Program-made: the position numbers and the translations under genes
Shown here: one piece after another, positions 1 through 6,047 of the stretch
Numbering within the stretch: position 1 is the stretch's first letter
How the letters are laid out: the number at the start of each line of letters is the position of its first letter
NCBI GenBank assembly: GCA_964650405.1
Contig: CAZYTO010000208.1
Span: forward strand, 1 to 10,344
Reading direction: 5' to 3'
Length of the DNA: 10,344 nt
Origin: CAZYTO01 sp964650405
GTDB lineage: Bacteria > Acidobacteriota > Thermoanaerobaculia > Gp7-AA8
Notes under the pieces: model-generated
Seen by the model: only the letters and a program-made list of their open reading frames with translations
What the model was told of the DNA's origin: nothing
Database searches by the model: none

Positions 1-236
1 TGAAGAGGACCATGGGAGGGAACGAGGGTAGCGGAGGCGTCGCAAACTAGTCAAACGGAGCAAGAAAAGGCTGGAAGGATGAAAGGTTGAAAGGCTGAAA
101 GGGGGAGACGGCCGTTTCGAGCGGCGGTCGCCCCTTCAGCCTTCCAGCCTTTCAGCCTTCCAGCCTTTCTGTCACCTTCCCGTTACAGCAAGTTCCCGCA
201 CCCGTGCGCGTATGATTCCGCGCTTCGGAGGTGCTG
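1..236. other. Intergenic region upstream of the amidohydrolase operon
   Basis: No convincing coding sequence is seen. All three plus-strand frames close by about position 50 (TGA at 1, TAG at 29, TAG at 48), so at most the last codons of an upstream gene could be present. The region holds the octamer hairpin (65-169) and a possible -10 element TATGAT at 211-216. The nearest -35-like hexamer, TTACAG (183-188), is 22 bases away, which is too far for a good sigma-70 promoter, so the promoter call is weak. Confidence 0.5.
65..169. repeat. Imperfect inverted repeat built from octamer tandem repeats
   Basis: The left arm (67-106) is five successive 8-base units of the form AAGGCTGG / AAGGATGA / AAGGTTGA / AAGGCTGA / AAGGGGGA. 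The right arm (131-169), read on the minus strand, is four alternating AAGGCTGG / AAGGCTGA units followed by AGGGG. The arms pair over about 38 bases with three mismatches and one extra base, and enclose a GC-rich loop of about 25 bases (106-130). The arm is purine-only-like on one strand, so this is both a tandem repeat and a palindrome. It could fold as RNA or cruciform, act as a terminator for an upstream gene outside the window, or belong to a dispersed intergenic repeat family. The structure is directly visible; the role is unknown. Confidence 0.8.
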
Positions 237-902
237 ATGCCCAGAAGGCTCCCGTCCAGCCTCGTCGCATTCCTCACAGTCCTCGCCGTCCTCATCGTCC
301 CGCTCCCCCTCTTCGCCGATCCGCCCGGCGTCTACGCCATCAAGGGCGGTACCGTTCATCCCGCCAGCGGTCCCGAGATCCCCGACGGCATCGTCGTCAT
401 CCGCGACGGTCTGATCGAGGCCGTCGGTGCCGGTATTGCCATTCCTGCCGACGCCACGGTCGTCGATGCCAAGGGCATGCAGGTATACCCGGGCCTCATC
501 GACGCGCAGACGTCACTCGGCTTTCCGCAGCCGCCGTCGGCGGCACGCGGACGCCGCGGCGGAGGCGGCGCGGCGGCGCGCTCGCAGGCGCAGCAACCGC
601 AGTTGCCGGAGACCTCGGCCGCCTTTCTGGCGGCGCGGACTGTCAACCTGAGCGAGGACGACCTCGATGCGAAGCGCGCCACGGGCGTGACGACGATCGT
701 GACGGCGCCTTCGTTCGGGATCTTCAACGGCCAGTCGGCCGTGCTGAACCTCGGCACGGGCGAGCCGGAGACGCGCATCGTCCGCGCTCCGGCCGCCATC
801 CAGATCCCCTTCGCGCCGCGGCCGGCCTGGACCTTCCCTGACCCCCCGATGGGCGTCAACCCCTACAACCCCGCCGACCGCCGCGAGCTCTATGGAGTGG
901 CG
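237..902 (+). CDS. Exported amidohydrolase-family protein, N-terminal part (interrupted by assembly gap)
   Basis: This encodes the N-terminal part of an imidazolonepropionase-like amidohydrolase. I choose ATG 237 rather than GTG 231 because GGAGG (227-231) then sits 5 bases upstream, while GTG 231 overlaps it. Residues 1-27 form a signal peptide (MPRR, a hydrophobic core, then LPLFA), so the protein is exported. The small N-terminal beta domain follows (GGTVHPASGPEIPDG, IEAVGAG), then the strand-1 motif at residues 84-95, YPGLIDAQTSLG. Family enzymes have PGLIDxHxH here; this protein has Q91 and S93 in place of both metal-binding histidines. A Gly/Ala/Arg-rich insertion lies at residues 101-120. 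The reading frame enters the N run at 903. The last 20 or so codons (from about 842) do not match the paralogues and may be contig-end error. The sequence resumes in the fragment starting at 914. It is probably not a classical metallohydrolase. Confidence 0.85.
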
Positions 903-912
903 NNNNNNNNNN
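903..912. other. Assembly gap (10 N) inside the first amidohydrolase gene
   Basis: Ten N bases join two contigs. The flanks repeat each other: 824-857 and 913-946 agree at 30 of 34 bases and both encode AWTFPD..MGV in corresponding frames, 89 bases apart. Removing those 89 bases gives one continuous frame from 237 to 1993 (1668 nt, 555 residues). The gap is therefore more likely an unmerged overlap than missing DNA. Confidence 0.9.
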
Positions 913-913
913 G

Positions 914-1993
914 GCCTGGACGTTCCCTGACTCGCTGATGGGCGTCATCGCCTACTTCCGCAAGTCGTTCATGGACGCCCAGCAGTACGGGGCGGCCCAT
1001 GCCATCTACGACAAGAACCCCGCCGGTCTGCAGCGTCCCGGCGATAGTCCGGCCCTCACGGCCCTCGGTGCCGCGTTGCGCAAGGACGTGCCGGTCGTCT
1101 TCGTCGCCGACTCCGACCTGATGATGCGGCGCGTGAACGCGATCGCGAACGAGTTCGGCATCCGCTACATCATTTCCGGCGGGCGCCAGGGCTACCGCGC
1201 CGCCGATGAGCTGAAGCGCAACGGCGCGCCGGTGCTCGTTTCGGTCCACTGGGCCGTCGCCCCGACGGACAAGGAAGACCGCGAAGAGCAGCCGCTGCGG
1301 GTCATCCGCGAACGGCAACTCGAACCCACGACGCCCTCCGTCCTGGCCAAGAGCGGGGTCCTCTTCGCCCTCGTCACCGGGCCGGGGAAGACGGGCGAGT
1401 ATCTCTCCGGCATCCGCAAGGCCATCGAAAACGGCCTCTCCGCCGACGACGCGCTGCGCGCTACCACGCTGAATCCAGCCCGCATCCTGGGCGTCGATCG
1501 CCAGCTCGGCTCGCTCGAGCGCGGCAAGATCGCCAACGTCGTCCTCAGCGACAAGGGCATCTTCGACAAGGACGCGAAAGTGAAGCGCGTCTTCATCGAC
1601 GGCCGTGAAGTACGGCTGCCATCCGAGGAGGAGAAGGCGGCCCAGGCCAAACGCGGTGGAGGCGGCGGCAGCGGCGGAGGCGGAGCGGCCACCGGTCCGC
1701 TCGACGGCACGTGGCATCTCACCGTCCGTGCCACCGACGGCGACGTGTCGTTCACCATGACCTTCCACGTGGAAGACGGAAAAGTCAGCGGGACGTACAG
1801 CAGCGACCGCGGCTCCGGCGACATCCGCAACGGCAGCTTCGACGGCAGCGTGGCCGAGTTCACTATCGGCGCGCGCGGCAAAGGCGAGCAGGAAGACTGG
1901 GTCTTCCACGGCACGCTGAGCGACGGCAAGCTGGCCGGCACCGTGGCCACGACGCAGGGAACGCTGCAGTTCACGGGGAGCAAGGGCCAATGA
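914..1993 (+). CDS. Exported amidohydrolase-family protein, C-terminal part with beta-rich accessory domain
   Basis: This continues the gene interrupted at 903-912. The frame is open from the gap edge (AWTFPDSLMGV) to TGA 1991-1993. An internal ATG at 938 is not a credible start because homology begins before it. The region corresponds to the second half of the TIM barrel and aligns with the paralogue ending at 4771: DAQQY/DAQAY, PVVFVADSD/PVVIHADSV, IRYIISGG/LKVILSGA, LGSLERGKIANVVLSD/LGSLETGKMANVIVTD. The strand-5 and strand-6 histidines and the strand-8 aspartate of the family are absent (FVADSD, ALVTGPG). After the barrel come a charged segment, a Gly/Ser linker (KRGGGGGSGGGG) and a C-terminal domain of about 100 residues with repeated short beta strands (GTWHLTV, FTMTFHVEDGKVSGTY, FDGSVAEFTI, FHGTLSDGKLAGTV). 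That domain resembles a small beta-barrel. The stop overlaps the next ATG as ATGA (1990-1993). Confidence 0.85.
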   Translation, partial: AWTFPDSLMGVIAYFRKSFMDAQQYGAAHAIYDKNPAGLQRPGDSPALTALGAALRKDVPVVFVADSDLMMRRVNAIANEFGIRYIISGGRQGYRAADELKRNGAPVLVSVHWAVAPTDKEDREEQPLRVIRERQLEPTTPSVLAKSGVLFALVTGPGKTGEYLSGIRKAIENGLSADDALRATTLNPARILGVDRQLGSLERGKIANVVLSDKGIFDKDAKVKRVFIDGREVRLPSEEEKAAQAKRGGGGGSGGGGAATGPLDGTWHLTVRATDGDVSFTMTFHVEDGKVSGTYSSDRGSGDIRNGSFDGSVAEFTIGARGKGEQEDWVFHGTLSDGKLAGTVATTQGTLQFTGSKGQ

Positions 1994-3390
1994 GAAAGAC
2001 CATCCTTGCAGTCTTCGCCTCTCTCTTCGCCGCTGCTGCGTTCGCGCAGAGCAACGACTTCGTGGTGCGCGACGCCACCATCCTGACCGTCTCGCACGGC
2101 CGCATCGAGCACGGCTCGGTCTACGTCAAGGGCGGCAAGATCGCCGCCGTGGGGACGAATGACCAGGTCACCGTCCCGGCCGGCGTGAAGGTCATCGACG
2201 CCGCTGGCAAGTTCATCCTCCCCGGCATCATCGACACGCACAGCCACACAGCGGTCGAGGGAAGCGTCAACGAGGTCTCGCTGGCGAACACCGGCATGGT
2301 GCGCATCGGCGACGTCATCAATCCGTATGACATCGCCGTCTACCGGCAGCTCGCCGGCGGAACAACGACCGCGCTCGTGCTGCACGGCTCGGCCAATCCG
2401 ATCGGCGGGCAGAGCCAGATCCTGAAATGGAAGTGGGGCCACCCCCTGGCCGACTGGTTCATCCCCGGCGCGCCGCGCACGATCAAGTTCGCCCTCGGCG
2501 AGAATCCGAAAAGCTCGAACTTCCGGCCCCCGCCCGGCATCCCCGCCCAGTACCCGCAGACGCGCATGGGCGTGGAGGAAGTCATCCGCAAGTCGTTCGT
2601 CGACGCCAAGGACTACACGGCCAAGTGGGACGACTACGAGGCGCGCAAGAAGAAGGGCGAGAACCCCATCCCGCCGCGGCGCGACATCCTCATGGAGACC
2701 ATGGCCGACATCCTCAAGGGCAACATCGACGTCCACTCCCACTGCTACCGGTCGGACGAGATCATGATGCTGCTCAACGTGGCCGACGAGCAGGGCTTCA
2801 AGATCCGCGAGCTGCAGCACGTGCTTGAGGGGTACAAGGTCGCCAAAGAGATCGCCGCCCGCGGCGTCGGCGGCGGCACGTTCATCGACTGGTGGGGATT
2901 CAAGGCCGAGGCTGGTGACGCCATTCCGTACAACGTGGCCCTGATGGTGCGGGGCGGCGTGCTCACCTCCGTCAACTCCGACGACGCCGAGCTGGCCCGG
3001 CGCCTCAACCTCGACGCCGCCAAGGCCATGAAGTACGGCGGGCTGACGGAAGAAGAAGCGCTGAAGCTCTGCACGCTGAACCCGGCGAAGCAACTCCGCC
3101 TCGACAACCGCATCGGCTCCATCGACGCCGGCAAGGACGCCGACTTCGCCATCTGGACGGGCCACCCCTTCTCCACATACTCCAGAGTTGAGACGACGTT
3201 CGTGGACGGCGAGCCGCTCTTCGACCGCAACCGCGACCTCGAGCAGCGCGCCGCGCAGGCGAAGGAGAAAGCGGAACGTCTGAAGAAGGACGAGGACGAG
3301 GCGAAGAAGAACGAGCGCGCCAAGGGCGGACGCGGAAACGGCGCCGCCAAACCCGACGCGAACCCGGATGGGGAGGGGATCGATGACTAA
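1990..3390 (+). CDS. Exported metal-dependent amidohydrolase (imidazolonepropionase/prolidase-like)
   Basis: This is a 466-residue member of the amidohydrolase superfamily. It starts at ATG 1990, which overlaps the previous stop by 4 bases (ATGA), so translation is probably coupled. Residues 1-20 are a clean signal peptide (MRKTILAVF, a hydrophobic core, then AFAQ), placing it in the periplasm or outside the cell. The strand-1 motif PGIIDTHSH carries H84 and H86. Further candidate metal ligands are K166 (TIKFALGEN, possible carboxylated lysine), H249 (NIDVHSH), H277 (IRELQHVLEGYK) and D330/D331 (SVNSDD). Together these give the H-x-H, K, H, H, D set of binuclear-zinc prolidase-like enzymes. 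The end of the barrel has LCTLNPAKQL and IGSIDAGKDADFAIW, typical of the family. The last 55 residues are highly charged (Lys/Glu/Asp) and probably helical, an unusual tail. The substrate cannot be assigned; hydrolysis of a small cyclic amide or dipeptide-like compound is plausible. It is the only one of the three tandem paralogues that keeps the metal site. Confidence 0.9.
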   Translation: MRKTILAVFASLFAAAAFAQSNDFVVRDATILTVSHGRIEHGSVYVKGGKIAAVGTNDQVTVPAGVKVIDAAGKFILPGIIDTHSHTAVEGSVNEVSLANTGMVRIGDVINPYDIAVYRQLAGGTTTALVLHGSANPIGGQSQILKWKWGHPLADWFIPGAPRTIKFALGENPKSSNFRPPPGIPAQYPQTRMGVEEVIRKSFVDAKDYTAKWDDYEARKKKGENPIPPRRDILMETMADILKGNIDVHSHCYRSDEIMMLLNVADEQGFKIRELQHVLEGYKVAKEIAARGVGGGTFIDWWGFKAEAGDAIPYNVALMVRGGVLTSVNSDDAELARRLNLDAAKAMKYGGLTEEEALKLCTLNPAKQLRLDNRIGSIDAGKDADFAIWTGHPFSTYSRVETTFVDGEPLFDRNRDLEQRAAQAKEKAERLKKDEDEAKKNERAKGGRGNGAAKPDANPDGEGIDD

Positions 3391-4771
3391 CGTGAACAAG
3401 TTCATCCTGAGCGCGCAGCGCGAAGGATCTGGTGCGCAAGATCGCCGGAAGCGCCTCCGCGCCTCACTCCTCGCCGTGCTCGCCATCGCCGGAGCACTGC
3501 CGCTCCTCGCACAGTCGGTCATTCCGAACAACCCCGGGAAGAAGGGGACGTTCGCCATCCGCAATGCCACGATCTATCCCGTCACCGCGGCGCCCATCGC
3601 CAACGGCACGATCGTCATCTCGAAGGGCGTCATCACCGCCGTCGGGACGAACGTGACCGTCCCGCCCGACGCCACGGTCATCGACGGCACCGGTCTCTCG
3701 GTCTACCCCGGGCTCATCGACTCCGGAACGAGGGTCGGCCTCATCGAGACCGATTCCGTTCCGGGAACGGTGGACACGAGCGAGCTCGGAGAGATCAACC
3801 CGAACGCCGCGGCCATCATCGCCGTCAATCCGCACAGCAACCTCGTCGACGTCACGCGGGTGAACGGCATCACCACCGTCATCGCCGAGCCGACGGGAGG
3901 CATCCTCTCGGGCCAGGACGCGCTCATCAACCTGTCCGGCTGGACGCCGCAGGAGATGGCGGTGAAGGCCCCGGTGGCTATGCACCTCAACTTCCCCCGC
4001 CTCCGCGCCGGCGGCCGTTTCGGCGAAGAACAGCCGCAGGACGAGGAAGCGGAGAAGGAAACGCAGAAGAACTACACCTCGCAGGTGGACAAACTGCGCG
4101 ACGTCCTGCACGACGCCCAGGCCTACGCCAAGGCGGCCGGCGCGCGCTCGAAGGACACGGCGGTGAAGCGCTTCGACCGCGACCTGATGCTGGAAGCACT
4201 CGTGCCGGTCGTCGAGGGACGCGAGCCGGTGGTCATCCACGCCGACTCCGTGCGCGACATCCGGGCCGCGCTCAAGTTCGCCGACGAATTCAAGCTCAAG
4301 GTGATCCTCTCCGGCGCGCAGGACGTCGTGAAGGTCATCCCCGAGCTGAAGTCGCACAACGTCCCCGTGATCCTCGGCCCGATCCTGGACATGCCGAACC
4401 GCGAGGACGATCCGTACGACCTCGTCTTCACGAATGCCAAGGCTCTCTACGACGCCGGGATCAAGTTCTCCATCCAGTCGCAGGACGCCCACAACGCCCG
4501 CAACCTGCCGTATCACGCCGCGGCCTGCGCCGCCTTCGGCCTGCCGAAAGACGTGGCCCTGAAGGCCATCACCATCTTCCCGGCCGAGATCTTCGGCGTG
4601 GCCGATAAGCTCGGCTCTCTCGAAACGGGCAAGATGGCCAACGTCATCGTCACCGACGGAGACCCGCTGGAGATCGTCACGCAGGTGAAGCGCCTCTTCA
4701 TCGCCGGCGAGGACATCACCCTGGAGACCCACCAGAAGTTGCTGTACGAGAAGTTCTCGAAGCGGCCGTAA
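3383..4771 (+). CDS. Exported amidohydrolase-family protein with degenerate metal site
   Basis: This is a 462-residue paralogue of the two preceding genes. ATG 3383 is preferred over ATG 3368 because GGGAGGGG (3371-3378) lies just upstream of it. It overlaps the end of the previous gene by 8 bases. The N-terminus has a long polar, Arg-rich region (residues 1-26), then a hydrophobic core and LLAQS at 41-45. It is an export signal or an N-terminal anchor. The strand-1 motif is YPGLIDSGTRVG, with G115 and R117 where zinc-binding histidines are expected. H286 (VVIHADS) and D368 (IQSQDAH) remain, but the strand-6 histidine is missing. A charged insertion lies at about residues 212-229. The barrel end is intact (ITIFPAEIFGV, LGSLETGKMANVIVTDGDP). 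The protein probably folds normally but lacks a standard binuclear centre. It may be a partner subunit, a binding protein or an enzyme with other chemistry. It is the last gene of the operon, followed by a terminator. Confidence 0.88.
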   Translation: MTNVNKFILSAQREGSGAQDRRKRLRASLLAVLAIAGALPLLAQSVIPNNPGKKGTFAIRNATIYPVTAAPIANGTIVISKGVITAVGTNVTVPPDATVIDGTGLSVYPGLIDSGTRVGLIETDSVPGTVDTSELGEINPNAAAIIAVNPHSNLVDVTRVNGITTVIAEPTGGILSGQDALINLSGWTPQEMAVKAPVAMHLNFPRLRAGGRFGEEQPQDEEAEKETQKNYTSQVDKLRDVLHDAQAYAKAAGARSKDTAVKRFDRDLMLEALVPVVEGREPVVIHADSVRDIRAALKFADEFKLKVILSGAQDVVKVIPELKSHNVPVILGPILDMPNREDDPYDLVFTNAKALYDAGIKFSIQSQDAHNARNLPYHAAACAAFGLPKDVALKAITIFPAEIFGVADKLGSLETGKMANVIVTDGDPLEIVTQVKRLFIAGEDITLETHQKLLYEKFSKRP

Positions 4772-4776
4772 TTCTC

Positions 4777-4797
4777 GCTGTTCGCTGTTCGCTGTTC
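4777..4797. repeat. Short tandem repeat, three copies of GCTGTTC
   Basis: Three exact 7-base copies occur at 4777-4783, 4784-4790 and 4791-4797, directly between the stop codon of the third amidohydrolase gene and the terminator hairpin. They are noncoding. Function is unknown; such heptamers can expand and contract by slippage. Confidence 0.85.
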
Positions 4798-4803
4798 GTG
4801 TTG

Positions 4804-4833
4804 GAGGCCGGCGGAGACGCCGGCCTCTTTTTT
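4804..4833 (+). terminator. Intrinsic (Rho-independent) terminator of the amidohydrolase operon
   Basis: A perfect 10-bp stem, GAGGCCGGCG (4804-4813) with CGCCGGCCTC (4818-4827), closes a GAGA tetraloop and is followed at once by six T residues (4828-4833). It lies 33 bases after the stop of the last operon gene. The stem also works on the minus strand, but no T-run follows it there, so it should end mainly plus-strand transcription. Confidence 0.92.
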
Positions 4834-4864
4834 CGTCCAGGCGAGGTCTCGCGGCGCCGCGGCC

Positions 4865-5263
4865 TTACGGTCGCAGCTCGTACTCCGTCATCAGCTCGTA
4901 GCGTGGAGTCAGCGACCGGATCGTGCACGTGGATTCCGTGATGTCGTAGGCCGTGTCGAAGTCCTCGTAGTTTCGGGCACGCCACAAGCGGCCGGCCGTA
5001 TCCACGACGATGGAGCGGCCGGTGCCGCCGCGGAAGATGCGCGAGCCGTCGGTACCGGCAAACGTCTCGAACGTCCACGGCCGCTCCTGCGGATGCTGCG
5101 CCATGAACTGCTCGATGCCGGCGAGGAGGCGGCCGAAAAGGTCCGCCCGCAGCTCCGGCTCCACCCGCAACGCCTCGGTGATGGCGTCGCTGAGCATGGC
5201 GTCGGCGGGCGACGCCGAGACGCACGACGTCAGGGTAGTGTCGACGGCGGGCTCACCGGGCAT
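4865..5263 (-). CDS. Hypothetical protein, 132 residues
   Basis: I do not recognise this protein. It reads from ATG 5263 to TAA 4865 on the minus strand. The composition is that of a normal soluble protein, with no signal peptide and no membrane segment. It has an acidic, helical-looking first half (LSDAITEALRVEPELRADLF, IEQFMAQHP). A likely beta second half follows (WTFETFAG, RIFRGG, SIVVDTAGRLWRARNYEDF, CTIRSLTPRYELM). An in-frame TAG lies 18 bases upstream of the ATG, so the start cannot be much further out. No Shine-Dalgarno is visible, and an internal start at M23 is possible. It converges with the amidohydrolase operon terminator and diverges from hicB. The phrase VVDTAGRLWRARNYEDFD suggests a small conserved fold, but I infer no function. 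Overlapping frames on both strands look like GC-rich shadows. Confidence 0.6.
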   Translation of the reverse strand: MPGEPAVDTTLTSCVSASPADAMLSDAITEALRVEPELRADLFGRLLAGIEQFMAQHPQERPWTFETFAGTDGSRIFRGGTGRSIVVDTAGRLWRARNYEDFDTAYDITESTCTIRSLTPRYELMTEYELRP

Positions 5264-5337
5264 GGGATCATCGTACCTCTACGCGTCCATCACGACCGTC
5301 AAGGAAATACCAGATCGAGCTCACGTCCAATCACGGG

Positions 5338-5346
5338 TTGTACAAT
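5338..5346 (+). promoter_or_regulatory. Candidate hicBA promoter -10 and operator-like palindrome
   Basis: TTGTACAA (5338-5345) is a perfect 8-base palindrome. It overlaps TACAAT (5341-5346), a one-mismatch -10 element. A start site 7 bases later would fall at the hicB ATG (5354), making the transcript leaderless. HicB proteins commonly autorepress by binding palindromes at their own promoter, so the overlap fits. No good -35 is visible, so confidence is low. Confidence 0.35.
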
Positions 5347-5353
5347 TAAGGTG

Positions 5354-5563
5354 ATGAGTGACTTTACCGTCGAGGTCGAGCGAGAAGACGACGGCCGCTG
5401 GATCGGTGAGGTAACTGACTTGCCGGGAGTTCTGGCATACGGCGTGTCACGGGACGACGCTGTGGCGAAGGCAAAGGCTCTGGCCTTTCGCGTTCTCGCT
5501 GACCGGCTGGAACATGGTGAGAGCATCCCGGAAATTCAAGGCGTCTTCGCCGTACTGGGATGA
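5354..5563 (+). CDS. hicB: HicB-family antitoxin
   Basis: This is a 69-residue protein with the partial RNase-H-like fold of HicB antitoxins. The N-terminal strand FTVEVEREDDGRWIGEVTDLPGVLAYG is the hallmark (acidic residues, then D-L-P-G-V), followed by the helix SRDDAVAKAKALAFRVLADRLEHGE. The usual C-terminal DNA-binding domain is absent; this is the short form. It should bind and neutralise the HicA toxin encoded next, and may autoregulate the pair. ATG 5354 is preceded by GTG 5351 and by an AAGG that lies too close for a normal Shine-Dalgarno. The start could therefore be leaderless, or the GTG could be used. The stop overlaps the hicA ATG (ATGA, 5560-5563), so the two are translationally coupled. 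Confidence 0.85.
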   Translation: MSDFTVEVEREDDGRWIGEVTDLPGVLAYGVSRDDAVAKAKALAFRVLADRLEHGESIPEIQGVFAVLG

Positions 5564-5772
5564 ACTGGTCCTCCGCAAGGGCCGGCAGAGTTCTGGCCGC
5601 TCTCCTTCGAATCGGCTGGTCCGTCAAGAGGCAGGCCGGTACTTCACATAAAGTGCTCGAACGTGAGGGTTGGCCGAACTTTGTCCTCGCGTTTCACGAT
5701 CAGGAGGAGATCGGACCTCGGATGCTCTCTCGCATCGCAAAACGAACGGGCCTTACGCCTCAGGACTTGTAA
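5560..5772 (+). CDS. hicA: HicA-family mRNA interferase toxin
   Basis: This is a 70-residue protein matching the HicA family, a double-stranded-RNA-binding-like fold that cleaves mRNA. Visible landmarks are the N-terminal helix (ARAGRVLAALLRIGWSVKR), the catalytic-histidine region QAGTSHKVLE and the C-terminal segment HDQEEIGPRMLSRIAKRTGL. The motif histidine is present, so the toxin appears intact. The order is antitoxin first (hicB-hicA), the reverse of the E. coli order but common in other genomes. It overlaps hicB by 4 bases. The pair sits between a hypothetical gene and the B12 operon, with which it shares no obvious function. Confidence 0.87.
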   Translation: MNWSSARAGRVLAALLRIGWSVKRQAGTSHKVLEREGWPNFVLAFHDQEEIGPRMLSRIAKRTGLTPQDL

Positions 5773-5806
5773 TCTCACAGCCATCACCACCGCCGAGCCG
5801 CGTCAT

Positions 5807-5835
5807 TTGCTCCGCCGCTCCGGTAGCGCTAGACT
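5807..5835 (+). promoter_or_regulatory. Candidate sigma-70-type promoter of the cobalamin operon
   Basis: TTGCTC (5807-5812) and TAGACT (5830-5835) are spaced by 17 bases, with 3/6 and 4/6 matches to the consensus. A start near 5842 would lie about 20 bases before the first riboswitch helix. The position is sensible but the match is modest. Confidence 0.4.
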
Positions 5836-5862
5836 CGCGCCCCTGTTCTTTACCAACCCAGT

Positions 5863-6010
5863 CCGAGACAGTGCTCGGGAAGCCGGTGAGATACCGGCGC
5901 GGCCCCCGCCACTGTGACCGGCGACGAGTCGTGCGTTGACATTGCCACTGCGAACGCGGGAAGGCAGCACGGCCAGGATGACCCGGGAGCCAGGAGACCG
6001 GCTGTTTCGG
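5863..6010 (+). ncRNA. Cobalamin (B12) riboswitch
   Basis: The 5' leader of btuB has the conserved parts of an adenosylcobalamin/cobalamin aptamer. These are GGAAGCCGGTGAGATACCGG from 5877, the core CCCCCGCCACTGTGA (5903-5917), and the B12 box GCCAGGAGACC (5989-5999). The ends pair as helix P1: CCGAGACAGT (5863-5872) with GCTGTTTCGG (6001-6010), ten pairs including two G-U. These motifs are diagnostic of the class. High cobalamin should repress the downstream uptake genes. No terminator with a T-run lies between the aptamer and GTG 6048, so control is probably at translation start. Confidence 0.93.
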
Positions 6011-6047
6011 ACGACAACAAACTCACCAACTTCGGAGGGAAGTCGTC
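6010..6047 (+). promoter_or_regulatory. Possible hairpin holding the btuB ribosome binding site
   Basis: GACGAC (6010-6015) can pair with GTCGTC (6042-6047), placing the Shine-Dalgarno GGAGG (6034-6038) in the loop and ending the stem right at the GTG start. It competes for base 6010 with riboswitch helix P1. It could serve as an expression platform, but a six-pair stem with a 26-base loop is weak evidence. Confidence 0.3.

Noticed and set aside
65..169. CRISPR-like array
   Set aside because: The repeats are contiguous 8-base units in opposite orientation with no spacers and no cas genes nearby.
938..1993. A separate gene starting at ATG 938
   Set aside because: Family similarity continues upstream of 938 to the edge of the gap, and no ribosome binding site precedes it. 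The ATG is an internal methionine of the interrupted gene.
1192..3570. A 792-codon open frame on the minus strand
   Set aside because: It lies antisense to two genes with signal peptides and family motifs. Its translation is Arg/Val/Asp-rich repetitive sequence typical of GC-rich antisense frames.
3464..4732. Minus-strand frame of 422 codons opposite the third amidohydrolase
   Set aside because: Low-complexity Val/Asp/Arg/Gly composition and antisense to a clear family member; a shadow frame.
5264..5353. Minus-strand promoter TTGACG ... TACGAT for the hypothetical gene
   Set aside because: The spacer is about 21 bases, too long for a normal sigma-70 promoter; not supported.
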